NCBI GenBank assembly: GCA_008501635.1
Contig: QQUJ01000018.1
Coordinates: 152,001-216,000 of the forward strand
DNA: 64,000 bases
Direction of reading: 5' to 3'
Source of the DNA: Pseudomonadota bacterium
GTDB taxonomy: Bacteria > Pseudomonadota > Gammaproteobacteria > QQUJ01
The stretch's first letter is position 1; each line of letters opens with the position of its first letter. Shown here piece after piece: positions 30,378 through 40,200 of the stretch. The notes below the pieces were generated by a model. The model made no database searches, was not told where the DNA came from, and saw only the letters and a list, made by a program, of their open reading frames with translations. A program made the position numbers and the translations under genes.

Positions 30378-30516
30378 AGGTGGTTGGATTCTCCTAGCAC
30401 AGATTCACGAAGGCTGCCCAACTGCGCATGGTTCGATTTTTCCGGGCACAGCGCCTGCGACAGCGGAACGGTGAGACCGGTCATTGGCGTTGCCGTTTCG
30501 CACGGTGCAATCGGAC

Positions 30517-30921
30517 CTACACGCTGCGGCACAGTCCCTGCAACACCAGATCGGCGAAACTGACGACACCCACGACGTTACCGCGCTGGTCCACAACGGG
30601 GGCGCGAGTCAGTCGGAAATTGTCGAACAGGCGCGCACAGTAGCGGATGTTCATCTCTGGTTCCACGCAGATGGTCGGTTTGGCCATCACCTCGTAGACA
30701 TTCACCCGCTCCGGGGCGCGGTTGGGTGCCAGCACTTTGCGCGCGATGTCCGAAAGCAGCAGGAAACCGTGTTCGTCATCGTCATGGCGCTTGTTCACCA
30801 CCAGGCAGCGCGCGTTTATCGCTTTCATCCGCGATAGCGCCTCGCTGATGGTGGCCATCCCATCGATGCGATCGAAATCTTGGGTCATGACATCGCGAAC
30901 GCGAACGATCTCCTCTTTCAT
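30517..30921 (-). CDS. CBS-domain regulatory protein
   Basis: 134 residues composed of two CBS motifs in tandem (VRDVMTQDFDRIDGMATISEALSRMK ... VYEVMAKPTICVEPEMNIRYCARLFDNFRLTRAPVVDQRGNVVGVVSFADLV). Such pairs bind adenosine nucleotides and regulate transporters or channels. It overlaps the PII-like gene by ATGA and is the last gene of the DUF1538 operon. The ligand cannot be deduced. Confidence 0.88.
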   Translation of the reverse strand: MKEEIVRVRDVMTQDFDRIDGMATISEALSRMKAINARCLVVNKRHDDDEHGFLLLSDIARKVLAPNRAPERVNVYEVMAKPTICVEPEMNIRYCARLFDNFRLTRAPVVDQRGNVVGVVSFADLVLQGLCRSV

Positions 30922-31268
30922 AGCTTGTCCTCCACCAGGGGGGTCAGATTGCGTATCTGCTCGGTGACGCCGACGGCGTCCTCCACGTCGATCTGGAAGG
31001 CGATGCCGGTGCCGGGTTTTTCCTCGAACTCACCAACCTTTGCGATAGTCTCCAGTATGGCGCGGCAGAGGTGCTCCTCGACGAGAAACAGCACCATGTC
31101 GCGCTGGGTTTCGAGGTTGAGACCGAAAAAGGTCTTGGGTTTCTGCATGCCCTCGCCGCGTGCCTGGTTGAGAACGGTGGCGCCGGTGGCTCCTGCCGTA
31201 CGCGCGGCATCGACGACCGCATCCGTCTTGTGATCTTCGATAAGCGTGATGATCAGTTTGAAATGCAT
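30918..31268 (-). CDS. PII-like signalling protein
   Basis: 116 residues from the ATG at 31,268, which has a perfect AAGGAGG 7 bases upstream. MHFKLIITLIEDHKTDAVVDAARTAGATGATVLNQARG and the FEEKPGTGIAFQIDVEDAVGV tail follow the ferredoxin-like PII fold. The T-loop (GMQKPKTFFGLNLETQRD) lacks the uridylylated Tyr motif of GlnB/GlnK. It probably senses a nucleotide or small metabolite and regulates the two membrane proteins upstream. Confidence 0.85.
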   Translation of the reverse strand: MHFKLIITLIEDHKTDAVVDAARTAGATGATVLNQARGEGMQKPKTFFGLNLETQRDMVLFLVEEHLCRAILETIAKVGEFEEKPGTGIAFQIDVEDAVGVTEQIRNLTPLVEDKL

Positions 31269-31279
31269 GTTGCGCCTCC

Positions 31280-32068
31280 TTATTTCCGCGTGCCTCGGGA
31301 TCGGCGCGCGCCGAACCATTCACTCAACTGGGCGTAACCCATGACCGACATGATGGGAAAAAGACTGGCGAAGGCGATCAGGCCGAAGCCATCCATCAGT
31401 GGACTGCGTCCGGGAACCGTGCTGGCCAGTCCGAGCCCCAAGGCGGTTACCAGAGGCACGGTGACGGTTGAAGTGGTGACACCGCCTGAGTCATAGGCCA
31501 AAGCGATAATCAGTCGCGGGGCGTAGACGGTCTGGATGATGACGACGATATAACCGGCAATGATGTACCAGTGCAACGGTGTGCCGGTGATGATGCGAAA
31601 TGAGCCGAGGGCAATGCCCACGGCGACACCGATGGCCACTGCTATCCGCAGTCCCCGGGCGCTGATGGCGCCGCCCGATACCTGATTGGCTTTGATGGCC
31701 ACCGCGATGAGCGAGGGTTCGGCAATGGTCGTCGAAAAGCCGATCGCTGCGGCAAAGCAGTAGACCCAGAAATAGTGCCGCCAGTTGAGTATTGTGGTGT
31801 CGGAGAGCGCTGCGCCTTCCAGCAGAAAACGGGGATCGGTAAGTTGCTGGGCCATCAGCTTGCCGAGCGGGAAAAGCGCCTCCTCGAGGCCGATCAGAAA
31901 CAGCGACAAACCGATCAACACGTAGGCGAAGCCGACCAGCACCTTCTTCAGATTGGGTAGGGCTCTGCGGATCACCAGGAACTGAAAACCGAAGATGATG
32001 GCCGCGATGGGGAGTACATCCCTCAGCGTGGTCAGGGTGGTGGTCCAAACCAGCATCAAGACCTCCAT
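31280..32068 (-). CDS. DUF1538 membrane protein, second subunit (UmpB-like)
   Basis: 262 residues, starting at the ATG that overlaps the upstream stop (TGATG). Six or more hydrophobic helices. DUF1538 signatures are GFSTTIAEPSLIAVAIKA and [27 protein letters not shown] related pair in Halomonas, UmpA and UmpB, has been reported to act together as a Na+(Li+,K+)/H+ antiporter. By analogy I infer cation/proton exchange, but specificity is unproven here. The reading frame stays open upstream of 32,068, but that part is a shadow of the first subunit gene. Confidence 0.87.
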   Translation of the reverse strand: MEVLMLVWTTTLTTLRDVLPIAAIIFGFQFLVIRRALPNLKKVLVGFAYVLIGLSLFLIGLEEALFPLGKLMAQQLTDPRFLLEGAALSDTTILNWRHYFWVYCFAAAIGFSTTIAEPSLIAVAIKANQVSGGAISARGLRIAVAIGVAVGIALGSFRIITGTPLHWYIIAGYIVVIIQTVYAPRLIIALAYDSGGVTTSTVTVPLVTALGLGLASTVPGRSPLMDGFGLIAFASLFPIMSVMGYAQLSEWFGARRSRGTRK

Positions 32069-32802
32069 CACACCGCCATCCCGTAGGCCATGACGAAGAT
32101 CATCGGTGTGAGCGACGCGAACGCGATCAGGCCAAAGCCGTCGATCATTGGATTGCGGCCGCGGATACTGGAGGCGAGACCCACTCCCAGGGCCGTTACC
32201 AATGGCACCGTGATGGTCGAGGTAGTGACGCCGCCGGAGTCGTAGGCGATACCGATGATTTCGGCGGGGGCGAAGAAGGTCATTATCACGACGCTGATGT
32301 AGCCGGTGATAATAAGGTACTGGATAGGCCAGCCCTTGAGTATGCGCAGCACACCGATCACGATGGCGATGCCGACCGAAAAGGCGACCGTGATGCGCAG
32401 ACCCAGCGCGTAGCGGTGCTTTTCGGAATCGGCGTTTTCGATCATGCCGCCTTCGGCGGCGACTACCGAGGCCTCGCTGGCGACCGCGATCAAAGCGGGT
32501 TCGGCGATGGTAGTGCCGAATCCCAGGGCAAAGGAAAACACCAGCAACCACGCGAGGCTGCCTTTGCGGGCAAAGTCGAACGCCAGCGATTCGCCCACCG
32601 GGAACAGCCCCATCTCCAGACCCTGAATGAACAGGGTGAGTCCCAGTATTACCGCCAACAACCCCCCCAGCAGACGACCGAACTCCGGCAAGGGTTGCTG
32701 CAGGACGCCGATCTGAAAAAACGCTACGACCAGCACGATCGGCAGCAGATCGCGCACGCTGCCTGCGGCAAACCTCAAAAAAGAAAAAAGTTGTTGTCTC
32801 AC
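32068..32802 (-). CDS. DUF1538 membrane protein, first subunit (UmpA-like)
   Basis: 244 residues with repeated membrane helices. Same family motifs as its neighbour, [18 protein letters not shown] and [28 protein letters not shown], so the two are paralogues. Shared [11 protein letters not shown] near both C-termini supports duplication. First gene of a four-gene minus-strand operon (DUF1538, DUF1538, PII-like, CBS). Divergent from nadC with about 97 bases between. Confidence 0.87.
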   Translation of the reverse strand: MRQQLFSFLRFAAGSVRDLLPIVLVVAFFQIGVLQQPLPEFGRLLGGLLAVILGLTLFIQGLEMGLFPVGESLAFDFARKGSLAWLLVFSFALGFGTTIAEPALIAVASEASVVAAEGGMIENADSEKHRYALGLRITVAFSVGIAIVIGVLRILKGWPIQYLIITGYISVVIMTFFAPAEIIGIAYDSGGVTTSTITVPLVTALGVGLASSIRGRNPMIDGFGLIAFASLTPMIFVMAYGMAV

Positions 32803-32899
32803 GCCATGGATTGGTTTTGGTATGCCCGTACATTACCTGAATCGGGTCAGGGCTGCTAAGATGGCGGCCCCCTGAAACCGAGTCGCTTGGGAGGAGACG

Positions 32900-33754
32900 T
32901 TGAGTTTGGCCGATGAAAGACCTGTGTCAGACGAGGTGATCCGCGCAGCCGTGCGGCAGGCGCTTGCCGAGGATATCGGCAGCGGTGACCGGACCGCGCG
33001 GCTGGTGCCCGCAACGGCGCGGCTGGAGGCGACAGTCATCGCCCGGGAGGAGGCGGTGCTGTGCGGGCAGGCATGGTTCAATGCCGTGTTCGCCGAACTT
33101 GACCCCGCAATCCGCGTGACATGGCAGGCGGATGACGGTCAGCGCGTGCAGTCGGATCAAATACTTTGCCTTGTGGCAGGCCCGGCCCGCAGCATACTGA
33201 CCGGTGAGCGCACGGCACTGAATTTCCTGCAAACCCTCTCCGGAACAGCCACCCAGGCGCGACGCTATGCCGATGCAGCCGCAGGCACCGGGGCCACGGT
33301 GCTCGACACGCGCAAGACCTTGCCGGGTCTGCGCCTGGCGCAGAAGTACGCCGTTCGCTGCGGCGGTTGCCGCAACCACCGGCTCGGTCTCTATGACGGC
33401 ATACTGATCAAGGAAAATCACATCCACGCCGCCGGCTCGATCGCGGCCGCTGTCCGGGCGGCGCGGCGCGAAGCCCCGGGGATGCCGGTCGAAGTGGAGG
33501 TGGAGAATCTCGGCGAGGTCAAAGAGGCGCTCTCCGCGGGGGCCGATATCCTGCTGCTGGACAACTTCAGCCTGGACGAGATGCGGGCTTCGGTGGTGCT
33601 CAACGAAGGCCGTGCGCGCCTGGAAGCCTCCGGCAATGTCTCGTTGCAAACCCTGCGCGAGATTGCACTCACAGGGGTTGATTACATATCAGTTGGTGCA
33701 CTGACCAAGGATTTGAAGGCCGTCGACCTCTCCCTGCGCTACGCCACCTCCTAG
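32900..33754 (+). CDS. nadC: Nicotinate-nucleotide diphosphorylase (carboxylating)
   Basis: 284 residues, TTG start with GGAGGAG upstream. Quinolinate phosphoribosyltransferase motifs: [48 protein letters not shown], and VEVEVENL. It makes nicotinate mononucleotide in NAD synthesis. The hairpin at 33,809 probably ends its transcript. Confidence 0.95.
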   Translation: MSLADERPVSDEVIRAAVRQALAEDIGSGDRTARLVPATARLEATVIAREEAVLCGQAWFNAVFAELDPAIRVTWQADDGQRVQSDQILCLVAGPARSILTGERTALNFLQTLSGTATQARRYADAAAGTGATVLDTRKTLPGLRLAQKYAVRCGGCRNHRLGLYDGILIKENHIHAAGSIAAAVRAARREAPGMPVEVEVENLGEVKEALSAGADILLLDNFSLDEMRASVVLNEGRARLEASGNVSLQTLREIALTGVDYISVGALTKDLKAVDLSLRYATS

Positions 33755-33808
33755 CCGCCCTCGGTTTCTATTCCCAATGCAGGGTTGAGTATTCTCCCGC
33801 CTGGAAAC

Positions 33809-33840
33809 AGACAAGGCCCGCGCAGTGGCGGGCCTTGTCT
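33809..33840. terminator. Long hairpin between nadC and tRNA-Thr
   Basis: Perfect 13-bp inverted repeat (AGACAAGGCCCGC and its complement) with a 6-base loop. It lacks a clear T run on the plus strand and has only a weak one on the minus strand, so intrinsic termination is likely but not certain. Confidence 0.6.
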
Positions 33841-33853
33841 GGGGTGGATGGCT

Positions 33854-33929
33854 TGGTGCCGGAAAGAGGAGTCGAACCTCCGACCTACCGATTACGAATC
33901 GGTTGCTCTACCAACTGAGCTATTCCGGC
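33854..33929 (-). tRNA. tRNA-Thr(CGT)
   Basis: Minus-strand 76-nt cloverleaf with encoded CCA. Acceptor stem GCCGGAA paired to TTCCGGC; anticodon stem ACCGA/TCGGT around loop TTCGTAA, anticodon CGT; T loop GTTCGACTC. Confidence 0.96.
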
Positions 33930-33987
33930 GAAGGCCGCCGAGTATATCGGATCTGTCCATTTTCGGACAACCGGCCAGCGGCAGCGG

Positions 33988-34410
33988 TCAGCAGTTGCGA
34001 AGCCGGATGACGACGTCGACGCCCTCGGCACGCGTACCGGCAGGTGCCCGGGGGAGGCGGCCGATGGCGAGGTCCCCGCTTTCGATATCCACGAGTTCCC
34101 CGGTATCCACGTTGTAGAAGTGGTGGTGGGCATGGGTATTGGGGTCGTAGAACACCTTTGTGGGGTCCACAATCACTTCGCGGATCAGGCCTTGGCGTAC
34201 GAACAGATTCAAGGTGTTGTAGACGGTAGCTTTCGAGGGGCGTGTCGGTCTGTCGTTTACGATTGCGAGTATCTGATCGGCGGAAAGGTGTTTCGGATGA
34301 GCAAATAAGACCGCCGCAATCTCAAGGCGCTGTTGGGTTGGCAGGATGCCGTGGGACTGCATCAATTCGCGCAGATCCTGAGACAAACCGTTGGAGGGCA
34401 AGTTTTTCAT
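33988..34410 (-). CDS. Fur-family transcriptional regulator, Irr-like, lacking the Cys pairs
   Basis: 140 residues from the ATG at 34,410 (AGAGG upstream). An N-terminal winged helix (LPTQQRLEIAAVLFAHPKHLSADQILAIVN ... SKATVYNTLNLFVRQGLI) is followed by the dimer domain with THAHHHFYNVDTGELVDI. The His-rich metal site is kept, but the CxxC pairs typical of Fur, Zur and PerR are absent; a single Cys is the last residue. This pattern resembles Irr-type regulators. Iron or haem-linked control is likely; targets are unknown. Confidence 0.85.
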   Translation of the reverse strand: MKNLPSNGLSQDLRELMQSHGILPTQQRLEIAAVLFAHPKHLSADQILAIVNDRPTRPSKATVYNTLNLFVRQGLIREVIVDPTKVFYDPNTHAHHHFYNVDTGELVDIESGDLAIGRLPRAPAGTRAEGVDVVIRLRNC

Positions 34411-34620
34411 GCCCTCTGAGTATAGACAGCGTTTAGACAAAATCCACGTTAACCGGTTGGGTAATGAACGATCATCCCTCTAAGGGCGTCCGCCATACCG
34501 TGGTCAATGATTCTCCTCCCGATGGGTGCTCAGCACTGTTGCCTCCGCTGGTCGGCAGTGGTTGACCGCTTATCGTGTGGGACTTGGATTTACCGGCTGG
34601 GTTCTGCTAAGAAACGCTAC

Positions 34621-35124
34621 ATGAAAGAGAACAGACTGAAATCAGTGCGTGGCTTTACCTTGATTGAATTGATGATCACTCTCGTCATAGCGGCGATTGT
34701 GCTTACCTTTGCCATACCTTCCTTTCAGACGGTATTTCAGAATAATCGCCTTGCTACGCAGGCCAACGAGTTGGTAACGGCCATGAACCTTGCCCGTAGC
34801 GAGGCAATCAAAACGGGCCAACCGGTATCCGTGTGCGCCAGTTCAAATGGCACTGCGTGCGTTGGTACTTGGGTCCAAGGCTGGCGGGTATTTAACGCGG
34901 CGGGAACCATCCGGGTATTTACGGCGATGAATGACATGGCTGCGAACTCGGGAGGTGTGACCACTCTGGTTTTTAGTGGACAGGGTGCAAAGGCTATTCC
35001 CAATGGGGTGGTTAGCTTCGTACTCACACCACAAGGCTGCATATCGGGTACCGTTAATCGCATGCGCACAATCAGCATCTCCAACACCGGCCGCGCCAAT
35101 GTCTCTACGGGAAACTGCCCATGA
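34621..35124 (+). CDS. fimT: Minor pseudopilin FimT/FimU (GspH family)
   Basis: 167 residues from the ATG at 34,621. Class III signal [12 protein letters not shown] with Glu5, followed by a long hydrophobic helix and a GspH-type globular domain (ATQANELVTAMNLARSEAIKTGQPVSVC). First of a minor pilin operon that primes type IV pilus assembly. The 180 bases upstream, shared with the Fur-like gene, contain a TTGACC but no convincing -10. Confidence 0.9.
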   Translation: MKENRLKSVRGFTLIELMITLVIAAIVLTFAIPSFQTVFQNNRLATQANELVTAMNLARSEAIKTGQPVSVCASSNGTACVGTWVQGWRVFNAAGTIRVFTAMNDMAANSGGVTTLVFSGQGAKAIPNGVVSFVLTPQGCISGTVNRMRTISISNTGRANVSTGNCP

Positions 35125-35582
35125 AGATCACGCAATCATCCAATACAAGGCTGGGGTCTCCGTTATACAGGGTGCGCGCGTGCCGCGGCTTTTCAATGAT
35201 GGAGGTGCTGGTTACCGTGCTGATCCTGGCAATAGGATTGCTCGGACTAGCGGGATTGCAGGGTGTCTCAGTGCGCAACAATCACAGTGCCTATCTGCGC
35301 ACACAGGCGACACATCTTGCCTATGAGATTGTTGATGCTATGCGTGCCAATCGCGTTGTAGCGCAGGCGGGCGGATACGATCTTGCATATAGCACAGCGC
35401 CTGCTACTGCTGGCGTTGCGCAAGCCGATCTGACGGGATGGCGCCAGCGTGTCTCGACGAATCTTCCCGTCGGTGACAGCCGTATCCAGAGGGTGGGCAC
35501 TAGTTTCACAATTAGTGTGCGCTGGGATGACAGCCGTGGTGCTGCCGGTTTCCAGGAATTCAATGTGGCGACGCAGCTATGA
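35121..35582 (+). CDS. pilV: Minor pilin PilV
   Basis: 153 residues. Prepilin leader of 23 residues with cleavage RG|FSMMEVLVTVLILAIGLLGLAGLQ, then a PilV-type C-domain. Overlaps both neighbours by ATGA. Minor pilin at the pilus tip complex. Confidence 0.9.
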   Translation: MKITQSSNTRLGSPLYRVRACRGFSMMEVLVTVLILAIGLLGLAGLQGVSVRNNHSAYLRTQATHLAYEIVDAMRANRVVAQAGGYDLAYSTAPATAGVAQADLTGWRQRVSTNLPVGDSRIQRVGTSFTISVRWDDSRGAAGFQEFNVATQL

Positions 35583-36682
35583 GAAGGCGAAACTTGAAAT
35601 ATGACGGTAGGCCGCAATTTCAGGCGGGGCTTTCCCTGATCGAGATCATGGTGGCGTTGGTTATTGGCCTTATATTGACGGCTGGCATCATTCAACTCTT
35701 CGTGGGTAGCAAACAGACCTACCGTTTTCAAGAGGCACTTTCCCGGGTGCAGGAGAACGGGCGATTCGCCATCGAAGCACTCAATCGTGATTTGCGCATG
35801 GCCGGTAATATGGGGTGTGCGGTAAATCTGCAGCGTGAGAATCCTGCTGGAGCAGGCCTTCTCGCTCCCGGTTTCTTTCGGGTGAGGCTCAATAATCCCA
35901 ACGATTATGAGTGGTCCTTCGAAACCGGGCTGCAAGGCTACCAATGGAATGGTGCCAGTTGGACACCGGCATTGCCCGCGTCGTTGGCTGCAGCGTTGAA
36001 TGAAAGCGATATCCTGACGCTGCGCGGGGTAGAGAGGCTGCCGACAACGGTGACTTCCCATCCGGCTGGTGCGTTTCCTGGGTCGGAAGCTTTGGGTGTG
36101 CCTGCATCCAACGGATTCAGCCAGTTTGATGTCGTAGTGGTAAGCGATTGCACTTCCGCGGCAGTGTTTCAGATCTCCAACAGTGATCCAGACACCAGCG
36201 GTTCTCTCGCACACCTCACTGGCGTGGGATCCCCCGGAAACTCCAATACAGCACTAGGGCGCGAGTTTCTCGGGGCAGACGTGACGCGCATCTCCACACG
36301 CTCCTACTTCATTGGCACCGGCGCGGGTGGCGGACCGGCACTTTTTCAACGCGTCAACCAGGATGCCGCCCAAGAGCTGGTCGAGGGTATCGAGCGAATG
36401 CGCTTCTCCTATGGAGTAGACACCAATGGTGATCGCATGGCCGATCCACACGCACTCGGCAACGCGTATTGGACGGGTGCCCAGGTTGACGCCGCCAATC
36501 GCTGGAACAGTGTGGTGAGCGTTCAAATGCGTTTGCTGGCGCGCAGCGTGGAAAACGGGGTAACGGACGGTCCGCAGGCAATCAGCTTCGATGGCGCGGT
36601 TTTCAACTCTGGAGTCGGCGCCGACACACGATTGCGACAGGTGTTTACGACCACGGTCGGCTTGCGGAACCGGCTACCATGA
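35579..36682 (+). CDS. pilW: Minor pilin PilW
   Basis: 367 residues. Leader cleaved at AG|LSLIEIMVALVIGLILTAGIIQLF, then a large C-domain typical of PilW. Conserved QENGRFAIEALNRDLRMAGNMGC segment after the helix. Works with PilV, PilX, FimU and PilE to support PilY1 display. Confidence 0.9.
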   Translation: MRRRNLKYDGRPQFQAGLSLIEIMVALVIGLILTAGIIQLFVGSKQTYRFQEALSRVQENGRFAIEALNRDLRMAGNMGCAVNLQRENPAGAGLLAPGFFRVRLNNPNDYEWSFETGLQGYQWNGASWTPALPASLAAALNESDILTLRGVERLPTTVTSHPAGAFPGSEALGVPASNGFSQFDVVVVSDCTSAAVFQISNSDPDTSGSLAHLTGVGSPGNSNTALGREFLGADVTRISTRSYFIGTGAGGGPALFQRVNQDAAQELVEGIERMRFSYGVDTNGDRMADPHALGNAYWTGAQVDAANRWNSVVSVQMRLLARSVENGVTDGPQAISFDGAVFNSGVGADTRLRQVFTTTVGLRNRLP

Positions 36683-37176
36683 GGAGCCTTGCTATGGTCA
36701 CAGGTCACAGGTATTCGCGGCAGAAGGGCGCGGTTTTACTTGTCAGTCTGATCTTTCTCATTCTGCTGACAATCATTGGTGTTACAGCCATGCAGACCAC
36801 GACCTTGCAGGAGCGCATGGCCGGCAATACGCGCGACCTCAATCTGGCTTTCCAGGCTTCCGAAGCGGCGTTGCGCGGGGGTGAGGCATGGTTGCCTGCC
36901 AATACTGCAACCGCGGAGGCGGCGGGGACACTACCCGATCCCACATGGGATGGTGCCGCAAGTCCCGCCCCCCAAGGTTCGCTGGCGGGATTCAATATAG
37001 TAAACGGTGTACAGATCTACGCCGGGGATCCGGTTTTTCACGCCGGATCACCTCAGCGTGTACGTATCGGCATTGGCCTACCCGCACAGTACCGTTTTAT
37101 CTATCCCGTAACTGCGCGCGGAGTAGGTGGTACGGGCACGGCCGTGACGATCGTTCAGTCCATGTTTGAGCCATGA
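36679..37176 (+). CDS. pilX: Minor pilin PilX
   Basis: 165 residues. Leader ends KG|AVLLVSLIFLILLTIIGVTAMQTT; like other PilX proteins it lacks Glu at position 5. Then ERMAGNTRDLNLAFQASEAALRGGEAWL, a highly conserved PilX segment. Followed 61 bases later by pilY1. Confidence 0.9.
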   Translation: MRSLAMVTGHRYSRQKGAVLLVSLIFLILLTIIGVTAMQTTTLQERMAGNTRDLNLAFQASEAALRGGEAWLPANTATAEAAGTLPDPTWDGAASPAPQGSLAGFNIVNGVQIYAGDPVFHAGSPQRVRIGIGLPAQYRFIYPVTARGVGGTGTAVTIVQSMFEP

Positions 37177-37237
37177 GGCAAATCATGTCTTTCACTGCTG
37201 GTGAAAAGTCGTCGAAGGGATTTTAGGGAGAGGTAGT

Positions 37238-40200
37238 ATGAACACTAGCCGCACTCTGCATATTGGTCGAATCGATTCGGTTGTTCGCCGCCGTCTGCGC
37301 GCGCTCGGATTGGGATTGGCACTCTCCATGGCAGTGGTCGCACCTGCTCGAGCGGCTGTCGATATAGCCAATGTTCCGCTTTTCACTACGAGCAACGTGC
37401 CGGGTAACTTGCTATTTGTACCCTCCGTGGAATGGCCGACTATCACCAGCGTGGCATCGCTGGGTGATTACGATGTCAGTCGCATCTACATCGGCTATTT
37501 CTCCGCCGGCAAGTGCTATCAGTATTCCTACAGCGCCACGGAGGCGAATCGCCATTTCTATCCGGTCCGCAATACGGCTGACCGTACCTGCACGGGCGCC
37601 AATGAGTGGAGTGGCAACTTCCTCAATTGGGCCGCGACCCAGACCATCGATCCCTTTCGCATGGTATTGACGGGTGGGTACCGGGTGAGAGACACGCCTA
37701 CTGAGACGTGGCTAGAAAAGGCAAACCACACCGGTCAGGGTGGAACCGGCATCTACCCCAATCGTCGTATTCCAGCATCCGGAAACAATTCAACCATGCT
37801 GCAGGGCGCAACGCCTTTCAGTCACAACTGGATGCGCATGCGCATCCAGGGACTCGGTAACAAGATGCGCTTCCGACTCAACGACGATGACGTGGATGCC
37901 AGTGTGACCGCCTACAATCCCGGTGCGGCAGTGCTGACAACGCGGGCGTACGAAGTCAGCATTCGTGTCAAGGTATGCGACAGCGCCGCCTCGGGGGGCG
38001 TCGAATCCAACTGCCGTCCCTACTCGCAGGGTTGGAAGCCGGAGGGGACCATACAACAATATTGGCGGAATCTGCGTTATGGGGTGTTCGGCTACCTCAA
38101 TGAGGGCCAGACCTCGCGTGATGGTGGTGTGTTGCGGTCGCGGATAAAGACCGTAGGACCGGTGATTCCCGGCGGTGTTGTCGAAGCGAATAACCCCAAC
38201 AAAGAGTGGGATCCGGTGACGGGTGTGCTGGTTCGCAATCCCAATCCCGCAGATGCTACCGACACCTCCTCGGCGCACGGTATCTCCATTCTGGACAGTG
38301 GGGTTATCAACTATTTAAACAAGTTTGGACAGATGACGAGCCAGAATCACAAGAGCTACGATCCGGTCAGCGAGCTCTATTACGCAGCCATTCGCTATCT
38401 CAAGAATCAGGGTAATGTGGCGGAGTATACGAATATGACCGGCACCGCCGTCGACCGGTCAAACATGGCGGATGGATTCCCCGTCATCACCAATTGGGGT
38501 GATCCGATCCAGGCCTGGTGTCAACCCAATGTGATTCTCGGAATTGGGGATATCTATACGTGGACCGACAAAAATTTACCGGGTAACGGCGTTATGACTA
38601 ACGAGCCCGCTACACCGGGCGCGGTGTCGTCGGATGCGACGGTCAACGTTGTCACTCGCACGCAGGACGTTGCCACCATCGAAGGTATTGCCATCAACAC
38701 GCCGTTTACGGGCCGAGATAACTCCGCTTACATGGCCGGCCTGGCCTATGATGCGCACACCCGGGATATCAGGCCCGATCTCACCGGGGGCAAAACCACG
38801 GTCTCCACCTATTGGGTCGATGTGCTTGAAGCTCAATCACTGGAAGGCATGGAACGCAATCAGTTCGCCCTGGCGGCCAAATATGGCGGCTTCAGAGTTC
38901 CGGATGGTTTCGACCCCGACACGCACGCCGGTCCGTTGCCCGATGCTTGGTGGCATTCCAATGGTGAGACGCTGACACCCTTCGGTAGCCGTGGTGCCGG
39001 CCAAGCAGCGTTCTTGCGGCCCGATAACTTCTTCACCGCCGGTGAAGCCGATGCGATGGTGCTGGGGCTTACCCAGGCCTTTGAGAGCATTATCAATGAG
39101 GTCGAAAGCTCATCTACCTCAGCCGCTACCAGTGCCGCGATACTGCAAACCAACACGCTGCTCTTCGTGGCCGGATTTCGCAGCGGCGATTGGACAGGTA
39201 TGTTGACAGCCAACGACATTGATCAGTCCAGCGGGGCGTTGACCGGCGTGGCATGGGATGCCGAAGCGGTGCTGCGCGTTCGACTGCCTTCATCACGGAA
39301 TTTCTACACCCGAGCCAGTGATACTGGCAGCGGTACCCTCAGCGGTATAGCACTCAATCCGACAACCGATTGGCTTAGTCTCAGCAACGCGCAGCGGGAT
39401 GCCCTGAACCGCCGTCCCGACGGCACCATCGACGGGCTGGGTCAGAGCCGTATCAACTGGTTGCGTGGCGTCGAGGGTGGCGATCCTTCGTTCCGCAGCC
39501 GCACGGACTCGGTAACAAGCGAGGTGCGTTTACTGGGCGATATCGTGAACTCCAATCCGCAATTCGCGGGCAAGAGGGACTTTGGCTACAGCCTCTTAAG
39601 CGGCCTGGGGGCGAGTTACACAACTTTTCGCACAACTCCCGGATCTGACTATCAGAATCGACCGGATGTGATCTATGTCGGCGCCAACGATGGTTTACTG
39701 CATGCTTTCCGTTCCACGGATGGCACCGAGATCTTTGCCTACATGCCCAGCGAATTGCTGTTACCGGAGAGCGGCAATACCTCCGCGCGTATCACTACAT
39801 TGATGAGCACAAACTACAGTCACCGCTACTTCATGGACGGAACCGTAGCGGTGGGCGATGCCCACGCCGCGAGTTGGGTTGGTGGCACCAGTGGTTGGAA
39901 GACGGTGCTGGTGGGCTCTATGGGATCAGGGGGACGTACGGTATTCGCCCTGGATGTCACTGCCCCGCAGAACTTCGGCACCGGCAGCGTGCTGTGGGAG
40001 TTCAAGGATCCCGATCTGGGCTATGGTGTTGGTCAACCCACTATCGCGCGTATGCGCAACGGGGAGTGGGCTGCGGTGTTCGGCAACGGCTATAACAGCG
40101 ATAACCATCGCGCGATGCTGTTCATCGTGCGATTGAGCGATGGACAATTACTGGCCAAGATCGACACTGGCGTGGGCGATGCCGTGACATCAAACGGATT

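Noticed and set aside
32069-32833. N-terminal extension of the second DUF1538 frame to 517 codons
   Set aside because: The extension overlaps the first DUF1538 gene in another frame, is Arg-rich and not membrane-like; the true start is the ATG at 32,068.
39874-40095. Small plus-strand frames inside pilY1
   Set aside because: Out-of-frame shadows of a well-supported long gene.
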